From assembly GCA_020634855.1 (NCBI GenBank), contig JACKAU010000004.1, positions 124,001 to 188,000 on the forward strand: 64,000 nt of DNA. The letters run 5' to 3'. Position numbers and translations under genes: made by a program. Each line of letters begins with the position of its first letter. Position 1 is the stretch's first letter. Positions 1 through 8,507 of this stretch are shown here, one piece after another. This stretch comes from Anaerolineales bacterium. GTDB taxonomy: Bacteria; Chloroflexota; Anaerolineae; 4572-78; J111. The notes under the pieces are model-generated. The model saw only the letters and a program-made list of their open reading frames with translations. It made no database searches and was not told where the DNA came from.

Positions 1-24
1 TACTCTAAGATAATTTAGCTATTT

Positions 25-3000
25 ATGAACCTGTCGCCATTACTAAAGCTATTTAACCAAATATCGGGGTATAATCAATTTGCCGATGCCCTTCACGCCG
101 GTCATTATCAGGAACTGTCACGGCAGCCGTTGGGTGTGCTGACCGCGGCTCGACCGGCCTTGCTGGCTGCGCTTCAGGCCGACTTGCAGCGACCGATCCT
201 GTTCATCACCGCCAGAGCCGAGCGCGCCCGCATCTTTACCGAACAAATCCAGTTTTGGAGTCAAAGCCCTGACGATGTCTATCGCCTGCCTGACCCCGAT
301 GCGTTACCCCACGAAAAGGTTCCCTGGGGGGCCGAGACCATCCAAGGCCGACTTAACGCCCTGTCAGCCCTCGTTCAATATCGCCAAAATACCGATCCGG
401 ACCAGCTTCCGCCAATTGTGGTGGTTTCGGCCCGGGGGTTGATGCACCACACCCTGCCGCCCGCCGAGTTCACGGTCGAGCGCTATCAAGTGGGTCAGCG
501 TATCCGTCTCAATGATGTGCTGTCGCAGTGGGTACAGTTGGGGTATCAACCGGAGGAGGTGGTTGAAATGCCGGGCAGTTTTAGCCGGCGTGGCGGTATC
601 TTGGATGTGTATCCCACCAACGCCGCTGCGCCGGTTCGCATCGAACTGTTCGGCGACGAGATCGACAGCCTGCGCGAGTTCGATCCTGCCTCCCAACGCT
701 CCGACCAGCGGATCAAATCGTTTACCCTGGCTCCGGCCACCGAAGCTCTGCCGCGCCGCGCCGAACACGCCGCCGTGCAAGTGGGCCGCTGCAACCTGGC
801 CGACCTGCAGCCCAGCACGCGCCTCTCCTTTGAGGAAGATATCTCCAGGCTGTCCGCCGGCACGGCCTTCAAAGGCATCGAATATTACATCCCCTTCTTC
901 TACAACGGTCACAAAGACGAATCGATTCAGAAAAACAATTCATCCATCCTCGATTATCTGCCGCAAGAGGCCCTTATCTTTTTAGACGACTCTAACGAGT
1001 TACCGGCGGTCATCGACGAGGTCGAAATTCAAGCCCGTACCCTCAAACACGATCTGATCGAAGTGGGCGATCTGCCCACCCATTGGCCCGACTCGTACTT
1101 TGGCTGGTCTGATTTGGCCCACGCGCTAACCGAGAGAACCCCGTTGAATTTGGGCTTTACCCATTTTAGGCACGAGCCGGCTAACACCAATGGCCGGCCC
1201 GCACCGGGCAGCGTCGGGCCAAACGACAATGAGCGCACCTATTTACTACAATCGACGTTTGTGCCCGCGCCCGCGTTTGGCGGTCAGGTCAAAAATATGC
1301 TACCCCAACTCATCGAGCGCAAAAAGCGCGGTGAGCGAGTCGTGTTGGTCAGCCGCCAGTCGGCCCGGCTGGCGAATTTACTCGATGAATTTGAGCCTGA
1401 TGCCAGTTTGGCAGCCATCACCGCGTTGGAGGTGGATGATCCACCGCCCGCGCCCGGTACGTTCACCCTGCTGAAAGGCATGGTCATCGAAGGCTGGTCG
1501 CTGAAGGAGCCTCACGCCGACAACAGCCCGCTTATCACGATCATGTCCGATAGTGAGCTGTTTGGCTGGAAAAAGCCGACCACCATTCGCCGCCCCAAAG
1601 CCCGTAAGGGCATTACTCCGGAGACGTTCTTTGCCGATGTCAATCCCGGCGACTATGTGGTTCATATCGAGCATGGCATCGGCCGCTACGTGGGGTTGGT
1701 CAAGTTGGATTTCGACGGCTTTGAACGCGAATATCTGACGGTGGAGTACGCCAACGGCGACAAGCTATATGTCCCCATCCACCAAGCCGACCGGCTGGCC
1801 CGCTACATTGGCCCCGATGAGCAGCATCCTTCGCTCAACCGCTTGGGCAGCGCTGACTGGAACACGGTCAAACGCCGGGCTAAAAAAGCGGTGGAGGACA
1901 TTGCCAAAGAGTTGTTGGAAGTCTACGCCAAGCGTGAAGTCGTCTCCGGCCACGCCTTCAGCCCCGACGCCGAGTGGCAAAAGGAAGTGGAGGACTCCTT
2001 CCCCTTTGTCGAAACTGACGACCAACTGCGGGCCATTGCTGAAGTCAAAGCCGATATGGAAAAACCTAAGCCGATGGATCGCCTTATCTGCGGCGACGTG
2101 GGCTACGGTAAAACCGAAGTCGCGCTGCGAGCCGCGTTCAAGGCAGTGATGGGCGGCAAACAGGTCGCCATTTTGACGCCGACTACGGTGCTGGCCCAGC
2201 AGCATTACCAAACCTTCACCGAACGCCTCAGCAGCTACCCGGTTAAAATCGAGCTGCTGTCCCGCTTCCGCACTAAACAGCAGCAGGATCAAACCCTGAT
2301 TAATTTAGCCGCCGGCGTGACCGACATTGTGATCGGCACCCACCGCTTAATTCAGGAAGATGTCGCTTTCAAAAATTTGGGACTGGTGGTGATTGACGAG
2401 GAACAGCGATTTGGCGTTAAGCAGAAAGAGCGACTCAAAATGCTGCGCACCGAAATCGACGTGCTGACCCTGACCGCGACGCCCATTCCACGGACGCTGC
2501 ATATGTCGCTCAGCGGCGTGCGCGATCTGAGTACCATCGACACGCCGCCCGAAGAGCGACTGCCGGTGCAAACCGTAGTCACCACCTACGATGAGCAGCT
2601 CATCAACAAGGCCATTATGCGCGAACTGGATCGCGGCGGGCAAGTCTTCTACGTCTATAACCGGGTGCAGGGCATCGAGCAAAAAGCCAACCGGCTGCGC
2701 AACATTGTGCCGGATGCGCGGGTAGAAGTGGCTCACGGTCAGATGAGTCCCCGTCAGCTTGAGCGGATCATGGTCAGCTTCGTGGCCGGCGAGTTCGACG
2801 TGCTGGTGTGTACGACCATCGTCGAGAGCGGGCTGGACATGCCCAACGTCAATACAATTATCATCGACCGGGCCGACCGGATGGGGCTGGCCCAACTGTA
2901 TCAACTGCGCGGGCGCGTTGGTCGGGGCGCGGTGCAAGCCTACGCCTACCTGCTTACGCCCAAACACCACCAACTCAATGCCGACGCCAATAAGCGGCTG

Positions 3001-3675
3001 GAGGCCATCGCCGAGGCCAGCGATCTGGGCTCCGGTTTCCGCATCGCCATGCGCGATCTGGAAATTCGCGGCGCGGGAGAACTGCTGGGGGCCAAGCAGC
3101 ACGGCCAGATTGCCGCCGTCGGGTTTGATCTCTACACCCGGCTGCTGACCCAGGCCATCCGAGAAATCAGCGGCGAGGACCCGCGCTCCGTGACCCGCGA
3201 AGAAGCGACCGCCTACCTCAACCCGCTATCCGAGGGCATCCAACTCAACCTGCCCATCCCGGCCTTCATGCCCGAAGATTATCTGCCCGAAGAAAAACTG
3301 CGCTTCCGTCTCTACCGGCGTTTGGCCGGCCTGACCACCCTGCGCGGCATCGATGAAATGGCCGGCGAACTGCAAGATCGCTTTGGCGATTTGCCGGAGC
3401 CGGTAGCTAACTTGCTCTACCAACTCAAGCTCAAGATTATGGCGCTCGAGGCCGGGATTCAAGCCATTGTAACCGAATCCGGTCAGATTGTGATCCGGGC
3501 CGAAAGCCTGGAGGATATCGACCGGGATGGCCTGGCGCGACGTCTCAGCCCGGCAACCCAGGTCAACCGGCGGCAGATTATGCTGCCCCTCCATCCTAAA
3601 CCCGAGGTCTGGCAAGCCGAACTTGAAAAAACCCTCCGGCTTATGGGCCGTATGTTGCACGATCCGGCGGGTTGA
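25..3675 (+). CDS. mfd: Transcription-repair coupling factor Mfd
   Basis: ATP-driven DNA translocase that removes RNA polymerase stalled at lesions and recruits UvrA/UvrB for nucleotide excision repair. The 1216-residue product has the family layout: UvrB-like N-terminal part with GGILDVYP near residue 190, a CarD-like RNA-polymerase interaction domain (GDYVVHIEHGIGRYVG, about 540-560), Walker A (GDVGYGKTE, about 690), a DEEQ box (VVIDEEQRFG, about 790), the second helicase lobe with GRVGR, and the TRCF C-terminal domain from about 1070. Length is normal for the family. The ATG at 25 is used; only 24 bases lie upstream, so promoter and ribosome site cannot be judged. A cyclase gene follows on the same strand after about 30 bases. 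Confidence 0.97.
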   Translation: MNLSPLLKLFNQISGYNQFADALHAGHYQELSRQPLGVLTAARPALLAALQADLQRPILFITARAERARIFTEQIQFWSQSPDDVYRLPDPDALPHEKVPWGAETIQGRLNALSALVQYRQNTDPDQLPPIVVVSARGLMHHTLPPAEFTVERYQVGQRIRLNDVLSQWVQLGYQPEEVVEMPGSFSRRGGILDVYPTNAAAPVRIELFGDEIDSLREFDPASQRSDQRIKSFTLAPATEALPRRAEHAAVQVGRCNLADLQPSTRLSFEEDISRLSAGTAFKGIEYYIPFFYNGHKDESIQKNNSSILDYLPQEALIFLDDSNELPAVIDEVEIQARTLKHDLIEVGDLPTHWPDSYFGWSDLAHALTERTPLNLGFTHFRHEPANTNGRPAPGSVGPNDNERTYLLQSTFVPAPAFGGQVKNMLPQLIERKKRGERVVLVSRQSARLANLLDEFEPDASLAAITALEVDDPPPAPGTFTLLKGMVIEGWSLKEPHADNSPLITIMSDSELFGWKKPTTIRRPKARKGITPETFFADVNPGDYVVHIEHGIGRYVGLVKLDFDGFEREYLTVEYANGDKLYVPIHQADRLARYIGPDEQHPSLNRLGSADWNTVKRRAKKAVEDIAKELLEVYAKREVVSGHAFSPDAEWQKEVEDSFPFVETDDQLRAIAEVKADMEKPKPMDRLICGDVGYGKTEVALRAAFKAVMGGKQVAILTPTTVLAQQHYQTFTERLSSYPVKIELLSRFRTKQQQDQTLINLAAGVTDIVIGTHRLIQEDVAFKNLGLVVIDEEQRFGVKQKERLKMLRTEIDVLTLTATPIPRTLHMSLSGVRDLSTIDTPPEERLPVQTVVTTYDEQLINKAIMRELDRGGQVFYVYNRVQGIEQKANRLRNIVPDARVEVAHGQMSPRQLERIMVSFVAGEFDVLVCTTIVESGLDMPNVNTIIIDRADRMGLAQLYQLRGRVGRGAVQAYAYLLTPKHHQLNADANKRLEAIAEASDLGSGFRIAMRDLEIRGAGELLGAKQHGQIAAVGFDLYTRLLTQAIREISGEDPRSVTREEATAYLNPLSEGIQLNLPIPAFMPEDYLPEEKLRFRLYRRLAGLTTLRGIDEMAGELQDRFGDLPEPVANLLYQLKLKIMALEAGIQAIVTESGQIVIRAESLEDIDRDGLARRLSPATQVNRRQIMLPLHPKPEVWQAELEKTLRLMGRMLHDPAG

Positions 3676-3708
3676 TTGTATGCTTAGCAAGCTCAGTTGG
3701 GTAGCGAT

Positions 3709-5361
3709 ATGATTACTATCGAGTACCAATACCTTTCCAACCCCATAAAGCAGTTCGAGACCGAAGAAGATGAGGTTATGATTGGCCGGGCCTCCGGTGA
3801 TTGGACGGTTGATTTGGACTTAAGCCCGGACACGACCGTTTCACGCCGGCATGCCCGTTTGACCTTTGAACACAAACGGTATTGGCTGCAAGATGTCAGC
3901 AGTCGCGGCGGCACTTTTATCAACGGCGAGCGAATTGATGAAAAGACCCTGGTTATGCCCTTAGACCGGATTAAGATTGGCCGCACCGAGCTATATCTTA
4001 TCGAACCCACACCGGAAGCGCCGGATTCCTTCAACGATTTCGACACGCAGCCGATCACCATTGATCAAGAGGACAGTCGCGAAGGCCCTGAACGCGGCAT
4101 CTTAGCCGACTCGGTCAGCGCCAATGAACCGCCCGAAAGTTTGATCATGGTCAGGAAATCGGTCAAGCTGTTGGAAACCATTCGCAACCGGCTGGCCGCC
4201 TTTTACGAACTGGGTACCGCCTTGGGTACGGCCGTGGACGTTGAGCCGCTGCTAAAAACGGTGGTCGAGCATCTGTGCCGCACGATTTCCGGGGCGCAAC
4301 GCGGGGCCGTGCTGCTGCTTGAAGAACGGATGCTGCGCTTAAAAGCCTATGTACCGGAGCATGCTAAACCGTCCGTCAGCCTGTATCTGGCTCGGATGGC
4401 TATCGACAAACATGAAGCGTTTATTTGGAGCTACCGGCTCACCGGCGAACTGGGCAAACTGACCGATAGCATCGTCTCGCATGGCACCAAATGCGCTATG
4501 TACGCGCCGCTAATTTGGCAGGGTGATGTGTTGGGCATTGTTTATGTGGACAATTACGTGGCCGATGATGCCTTTAGCGACGATGATCTGCACTTGCTGA
4601 TGGCGATGGCCAATCAAACGGCGATGTTTGTCAAAAATCATCTACTGCAAGAAAATCTAACTCGCGAGCGGATTGTGCGCTCTAACCTGCTGCGGCAGTT
4701 CTCGCCTCAAGTGGCGGCCCATCTGGAAAATGTGCTCAAGCAGCCTGAGCGGCTCGGTTTGGGCGGGGAGCGAGTGGAGCCGGTCACCATTTTGCAATCT
4801 GACGTACGCGGCTTTACAGCCCTGAGCGCCCAAATGGATCCCAGCGATGTTATGAAAATGCTTAACCAACTGTTTGGGGTTTGTATCCCGATTATCTTTC
4901 AATATAACGGGACGGTGGACAAATATATCGGCGATGCGATCCTGGCCGTGTTCGGCAGCCCCGATCCCGACCCGGACGGCAAGCAGTGGGAAAACGCCGT
5001 CCGCGCCGCGTTAGAGATGCAGCACGCGGTTCGGCGGTTGAGCCTGGAATGGCAGCGCGGGGGCCATCCTATTTATCAAATCGGCATTGGCATCCATACC
5101 GGGGCGGTGCTGCAAGGCTTTATCGGTTCCGAGGAACAGATGGAGTATACCGTCATCGGCAACACCGTCAACCGGGCCACCCGCTACTGCGATGGCGCCG
5201 ATCGGGGCGAAATTGTGATCAGCCCGGCGGTTTACCACCACGTGACCGGACTGGTCGAAGCAACGAAAAAAACTATCAAATCCAAACATCCCGAAACCGA
5301 ACCGGATCTGGAAGCATATCTGATCAAAGGTTTCAGTACCCAGGTGTTCAGCAAACCATGA
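3709..5361 (+). CDS. FHA-GAF-class III adenylate cyclase
   Basis: Predicted cyclic-nucleotide synthase controlled by a phosphothreonine-binding FHA domain and a GAF domain. FHA spans about residues 20-85 (IGRASGDW, SRRHARL, SSRGGTFINGERI), GAF about 150-310, and the class III catalytic domain about 355-530. Metal-binding Asp residues are visible in QSDVRGFT and in DKYIGDAIL, and the transition-state Asn/Arg in GNTVNRATRY. The Lys of DKYIGD and Thr of EYTVIGN favour ATP over GTP, by family analogy. A TTG lies 12 bases upstream in frame (3697), but the ATG at 3709 gives the usual FHA N-terminus. The stop overlaps the acpS start (ATGA), so translation is probably coupled. No membrane segment is seen, so it is likely cytosolic. 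Confidence 0.9.
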   Translation: MITIEYQYLSNPIKQFETEEDEVMIGRASGDWTVDLDLSPDTTVSRRHARLTFEHKRYWLQDVSSRGGTFINGERIDEKTLVMPLDRIKIGRTELYLIEPTPEAPDSFNDFDTQPITIDQEDSREGPERGILADSVSANEPPESLIMVRKSVKLLETIRNRLAAFYELGTALGTAVDVEPLLKTVVEHLCRTISGAQRGAVLLLEERMLRLKAYVPEHAKPSVSLYLARMAIDKHEAFIWSYRLTGELGKLTDSIVSHGTKCAMYAPLIWQGDVLGIVYVDNYVADDAFSDDDLHLLMAMANQTAMFVKNHLLQENLTRERIVRSNLLRQFSPQVAAHLENVLKQPERLGLGGERVEPVTILQSDVRGFTALSAQMDPSDVMKMLNQLFGVCIPIIFQYNGTVDKYIGDAILAVFGSPDPDPDGKQWENAVRAALEMQHAVRRLSLEWQRGGHPIYQIGIGIHTGAVLQGFIGSEEQMEYTVIGNTVNRATRYCDGADRGEIVISPAVYHHVTGLVEATKKTIKSKHPETEPDLEAYLIKGFSTQVFSKP

Positions 5362-5741
5362 CCGTTATTGGTGTTGATATTATCGAAACCAACCGCATCG
5401 CCAAAACCATCAACCGCTTTGGCGACCATTTCTTAGAACGCATTTTCACGCCGGACGAAATCGACTACTGCAACGGACGCGTGCCGTCGCTGGCGGCTCG
5501 CTGGGCGGCCAAAGAGGCGGTTGCCAAAGCCCTTGGCACCGGCATCGGCGATGTCGGCTGGCGTGACATTGAAATCGTCAACGACGCCCGCCAGTACCCC
5601 TCCGTCGAACTGCACGGCCCGGCCCGCGAATTGGCCGACCGGCGCGGCATCACCAGCTTCATTATCAGCCTGTCGCACACCCGCGATTACGCCGTGGCCT
5701 TTGTGATGGGCACCCCGGCGGGGCTGAACGGCGCTCATTAG
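5358..5741 (+). CDS. acpS: Holo-[acyl-carrier-protein] synthase
   Basis: Transfers 4'-phosphopantetheine from coenzyme A to the serine of apo-ACP, activating it for fatty acid synthesis. The 127-residue product has both signatures: GVDIIETNRI at the N-terminus, with the metal-binding Asp, and the RWAAKEAVAKALG helix with the conserved Glu/Lys. The C-terminal SLSHTRDYAVAFV strand is also typical. Length is standard. The start is fixed by the ATGA overlap with the cyclase stop; a longer open frame from 4986 is only an overlap with the cyclase gene. It ends 3 bases before the 3' end of a convergent eroded lipoprotein gene. Confidence 0.95.
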   Translation: MTVIGVDIIETNRIAKTINRFGDHFLERIFTPDEIDYCNGRVPSLAARWAAKEAVAKALGTGIGDVGWRDIEIVNDARQYPSVELHGPARELADRRGITSFIISLSHTRDYAVAFVMGTPAGLNGAH

Positions 5742-5743
5742 CG

Positions 5744-6362
5744 CTACGGTCGAACAACCTCGAACTTCTCCCCTTCACGTTGGGTCAAATCCACCACAAC
5801 CACCTGCCCGCCAAAACCCTCGACATTGTCCTTGGCCTGCACAATCACCTGCGTCACATCATCGGGGATGGCGATGCCGCTTTGGCTGCGGGTAAAGGGC
5901 TGCTCGGTATCGTGCGGGTGCAGCAAAATGCGCTCCCCCAACACGTTGCCGTCCAAATCGACCACCTGCCAGGCGTCGGCATAATCATCCCAGCCCTGAT
6001 CATTGTGGCGCACCGTGGTATCGAAGCGCCATGTGCCGTCGCTGCTCTGGGTGGCGCTCACAAACACCACCTGCGCATAATCGAGATCGGGATTGCCTGC
6101 GGGCGCAGCCGCCGGTTCGTCCGTGGGCGGCAGAGCTAACGTTTCTGTTTCAACGGTTGGCGTATCGGTTGGGGTATCGGTTGGAACATCATCGGTGGGG
6201 GTGGCCGGGGATTGGACCTCGGTGGGGGTAGGCGGCGGGGATCGTTCGCCTCGGCGGGCGGCTCGGCGGTCGCCGTCGATCCACACGCGGTGAGGTTAGG
6301 ATCAAAATGAGGGGAAATAATTGTAAGATATTGGGATAAACTCTCCGGCAAGAATAAAACAT
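5744..6362 (-). pseudogene. Frameshifted lipoprotein gene
   Basis: The readable body (5744-6286, 180 codons from a GTG) has a Pro/Thr linker (TPTEVQSPATPTDD) and a soluble domain ending GGQVVVVDLTQREGEKFEVV; I do not recognise its family by name. A secretion signal exists only across frames. An ATG at 6362 opens a hydrophobic stretch (LQLFPLILILT), a second frame then carries the lipobox LTACGSTATAEPP with Cys at 6283-6285, and the body is in the third frame. Two small indels, one near 6293-6300 and one near 6235-6245 in C/G-rich sequence, would restore a normal Pro/Thr-linker lipoprotein. The intact form would be membrane-anchored outside the cytoplasm. Decay or assembly error are both possible. 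Confidence 0.7.
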
Positions 6363-6448
6363 TTTCTACTATTGTTCAATAACTCGAAAAGGGTTGATAG
6401 AGCTTGAACTTGGAAATCAACGGGCTTATGATTTCAATTAGCGTTCAT

Positions 6449-6844
6449 TCAAACTTTCAACGTTCTTATCTGCCTATCTTTAACCGTATAAAAGCTGATC
6501 CATCTGCGGTGACCCTAATGACTTTTCCTATTCGGTTTGCTTTGGTCTTAAACTCTGTATGTACCCATCAATGCTGTAGCAATAGCTTCTGGTATTACTC
6601 TAACTTTTGCATCGGACAAAGTAAAGCAGACAATTACAAAATCGATTATCTGTTTACTTTTCCCCAAAAATCTTGCTCATTAATGGTGACAAATGTAGAG
6701 TTCTGCCGTAGTATTCCTGGAATAGCTTCAATTGATTACCGTATTAGGCCGCAAATCAACAATACCGAACTTTATCCCCGATACCATTTTTGTAGAACTC
6801 AATCAGGATGTTGGGCCCAGCAGTTGTTCATCCAAAACAATCAT
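6449..6844 (-). pseudogene. Eroded DUF5615-type PIN-like toxin
   Basis: Remnant of a PIN-like protein of the DUF5615 kind, the predicted RNase partner of DUF433 antitoxins. Reading the minus strand in shifting frames gives MIVLDEQLLGP, then ILIEFYKNGIGDK, then VDLRPNTVI, then EAIPGILRQ and STFVTINEQDFWGK, then IDFVIVCFTLSDAKVRVIP, then FKTKANRIGKVIRVT. These segments are in the family order at roughly the family length (about 131 codons), but at least five indels separate them. The ATG at 6844 overlaps the stop of the upstream DUF433 remnant (TGATG), the usual coupling for this pair. An open frame on the opposite strand (6404-6874) is only its antisense shadow. Confidence 0.75.
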
Positions 6845-7115
6845 CAAGCCGGTTCTAATGTGGGCAGGGTTTGAATGAATTGAGTTTAACTAACCTCAAA
6901 CTTATAAATCTATCACGCCCTCGATAGCCATTGACAATTTCGTCAATATTTCACTTGATGCCAAACGCTCAAGCGTACCCGTTATTTCAACCCGCGTATA
7001 CTTAAATGTCGGACGACCGTCACAAACGCCAACAGCTCTGACAAGTTAGTTCGCTCAACGGATAGTATTGATATGGTTCGTCCTCAACCATTTCTGTAAT
7101 CGATCGATTGCTCAT
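6844..7115 (-). pseudogene. Eroded DUF433 antitoxin gene
   Basis: Remnant of a DUF433 protein, the DNA-binding antitoxin usually paired with DUF5615 PIN-like proteins. It starts at an ATG (7115) with GGAG just upstream and reads EMVEDEPYQYYPLSE. After a shift it reads VRAVGVCDGRPTFKYTRVEI and TGTLERLAS, after another IDEIVNGYRGR, and after a third TQFIQTLPTLEPA with stop at 6844-6846. Three or more indels therefore break an otherwise complete reading of about 90 codons. The stop overlaps the toxin remnant start by one base. It is a different subfamily from the intact DUF433 gene at 42583-42813. Confidence 0.78.
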
Positions 7116-7256
7116 TCTCCACTTATACATTGAATTATTATGCCTGGATTCTCAGTAGATGCAACCTTCAATTTGTACCGATCAATCTAACCTTGGATTT
7201 CCAATAAGAACGGCCTCAATTCCCAATCTCGTGGCTAATGGAAGACTAGAGAATTT

Positions 7257-7656
7257 TTACCACGGTTCAAAGCAATCATAATTCCGCTGAACGGCAATAC
7301 GACCGTTTTAAATTCAAAGAACATCGCAAAATAAGCTCTCATTTCATACCCTACCGGTAAATTCCCCAACGGGATGGCTAAAACCCCGACCCACTCCGCT
7401 TCAACGGCAACCTGGTCGCCATCGCCGACGGCGGATTTGACGGTATAACTTTGTTGCTTGAGGAGGTGCTTGCCCTCTTCTGACCGTTTCTTCATCGTGG
7501 CCAGATCGCTCCGGCCACCCGTCGGATTGAGTTTGTTGGGCAGTTCAATTTGAATGGCATCCTCGGTAAAAACCGGCCCAGACTCTCGCCGGCTTCGCCA
7601 TCGGCTAAGGCTTGCAAATATTCTCTGACCAACAAGATATTATTGTTCTGTGTCAT
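7257..7656 (-). pseudogene. SnoaL/NTF2-like protein, two frameshifts
   Basis: SnoaL-like (NTF2-fold) small protein; the substrate cannot be told from sequence. A strong ribosome site (AGGAGG, about 7664-7670) precedes ATG 7656, giving MTQNNNILLVREYLQALADG. The frame breaks at a run of five T in the gene (plus-strand 7567-7572), exactly where the family motif RFYTEDA is expected; adding one base yields TEDAIQIELPNKLNP. A second break in TTTAAAAC (7304-7312), again one base short, restores GRIAVQRNYDCFEPW and a stop at 7257. Repaired length is 133 residues, normal for the fold. Because only two single-base losses separate it from an intact gene, this is either very recent decay or a sequence error. 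Confidence 0.87.
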
Positions 7657-7712
7657 TTGAAACTTCCTCCTCTTCGCAGCATTAAACATCAATTTGTTCA
7701 GCCACCAGCTAG

Positions 7713-7786
7713 GTAGGTCGGGTTTCGTGCCTCAACCCGACGGATACCAGTGAATGTGTTGGGTAGAGATACGAGACCCAACCTAC
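7713..7786. repeat. 74-bp twin-hairpin repeat, copy 1
   Basis: A 74-base element built of two hairpins joined by CGGATACCAGTGAATG. Hairpin 1 has arms GTCGGGTT and AACCCGAC around loop TCGTGCCTC. Hairpin 2 has arms GTTGGGT and ACCCAAC around loop AGAGATACGAG. The element ends also pair (GTAGGTCGGGT with ACCCAACCTAC, one mismatch). It lies between the SnoaL and RelE-like remnants. Its partner is at 9236-9309, with the same length and outer parts but flipped loops. Confidence 0.9.
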
Positions 7787-7825
7787 CAAAGTTGATATCG
7801 CTTTTGACTTCTATCAGAGGGTTTT

Positions 7826-8120
7826 CTACATATATTCTTGAACCATCTTCCAAATCGCCGTAATCATAGGATAACGTTTACGGACGGCTAAGACATCAAC
7901 GAGTTTCATCGGCTCATCGCTCCAGTAAATAACCCGCCATCGATCTAAACGCACATTAGCAGTTCCTCCGCTCAGCGTCATTTTACAGTCAGGGTCTTGC
8001 TTTTAGGAGGGCGCGGTTCATCGGTTAATTGGTCCTTGGCTCGTTTAACTCGCTGCCGAACATTACCTGGAAGGGTTTTGATGGCTCAAGGTTTGAACCA
8101 TAGATTCGTATAACTGCTTA
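7826..8120 (-). pseudogene. Eroded RelE/ParE-type toxin
   Basis: Remnant of a RelE/ParE-superfamily toxin, an mRNA interferase or gyrase poison by family. The minus strand reads SYTNLWFKP, an in-frame TGA (8086-8088) where Ser is likely, then AIKTLPGNVRQRVKRAKDQL and TDEPRPPKSKTL. After a one-base loss it reads VRLDRWRVIYWSDEPMKLVD and VLAVRKRYPYDYGDLE, and after another shift MVQEYM with stop at 7826. Order and length match small RelE-like toxins. It follows its Phd-like antitoxin remnant, whose frame now runs into the toxin. One nonsense codon and at least two indels make it non-functional as written. Confidence 0.75.
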
Positions 8121-8335
8121 TCTCTTTAACGTCATCCCATTTCAGCCAGCCCGCTTTTTTCCGATCACCTCCAACGGCTTTCAATTCATCAAAAGCTTGT
8201 TGAGCAATCTTTACATCTTCAAAGGTTTCCAGCCATTCAATGAGCGCTTCCCAATCCTCTAGACCCACAATGGCCAATCTTTTTTCCTTTGACTGTTACG
8301 TATTGCACGGTTTCTAACGCTTCCAAGCCTGTCAT
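8086..8335 (-). pseudogene. Frameshifted Phd-like antitoxin
   Basis: Antitoxin of a type II module, paired with the RelE-like remnant downstream. From ATG 8335 one frame reads MTGLEALETVQYVTVKGKK. The other frame, open from 8277, reads LAIVGLEDWEALIEWLETFE and ends with GGDRKKAGWLKWDDV. They meet at a run of six T on the plus strand (8280-8285); removing one base joins them as VKGKRLAIVGL. The present C-terminus (residues SSYTNLWFKP) is actually toxin sequence, so the original antitoxin stop has also been lost. The family assignment rests on pattern similarity to Phd/YefM-like antitoxins and on gene order. Confidence 0.7.
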
Positions 8336-8421
8336 ATATGCACCTAGTTGAGTTAAATAATACTCAGTAGACCAACCGCAACCCTTTAGGCAAAAGTTGT
8401 ATAAGGCATATTGCGGTGTAT

Positions 8422-8504
8422 TGAGTATAGCATACTATCGGATATTCTCTGAGTCGAGGTTGAGTTTGCCGGACTTCTCTGGAATAAAATTCAGTGGCCA
8501 GTGA
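8422..8504. repeat. 83-bp imperfect direct repeat, left copy
   Basis: Begins TGAGTATAGCATACTATC and ends AGTGA. The same sequence with about 85% identity by eye recurs at 9150-9233 in the same orientation, so the two copies bracket the PIN-domain remnant. The AGTATAGCATACT part is nearly palindromic. This copy sits just left of the PIN remnant's 3' end. Confidence 0.85.
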
Positions 8505-8507
8505 TAC

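Noticed and set aside
364..3729. Many long open frames on both strands within mfd
   Set aside because: They are shadows of the 1216-codon mfd frame; none shows a ribosome site or family motif, and mfd reads without a break.
4986..5357. Extended reading frame upstream of acpS
   Set aside because: This part overlaps the cyclase catalytic domain in another frame; the ATGA overlap gives the normal acpS start.
6404..6874. 156-codon plus-strand open frame
   Set aside because: It is antisense to the DUF5615 remnant, has no recognisable motif, and its Cys/Ser-rich composition is unlike real genes nearby.
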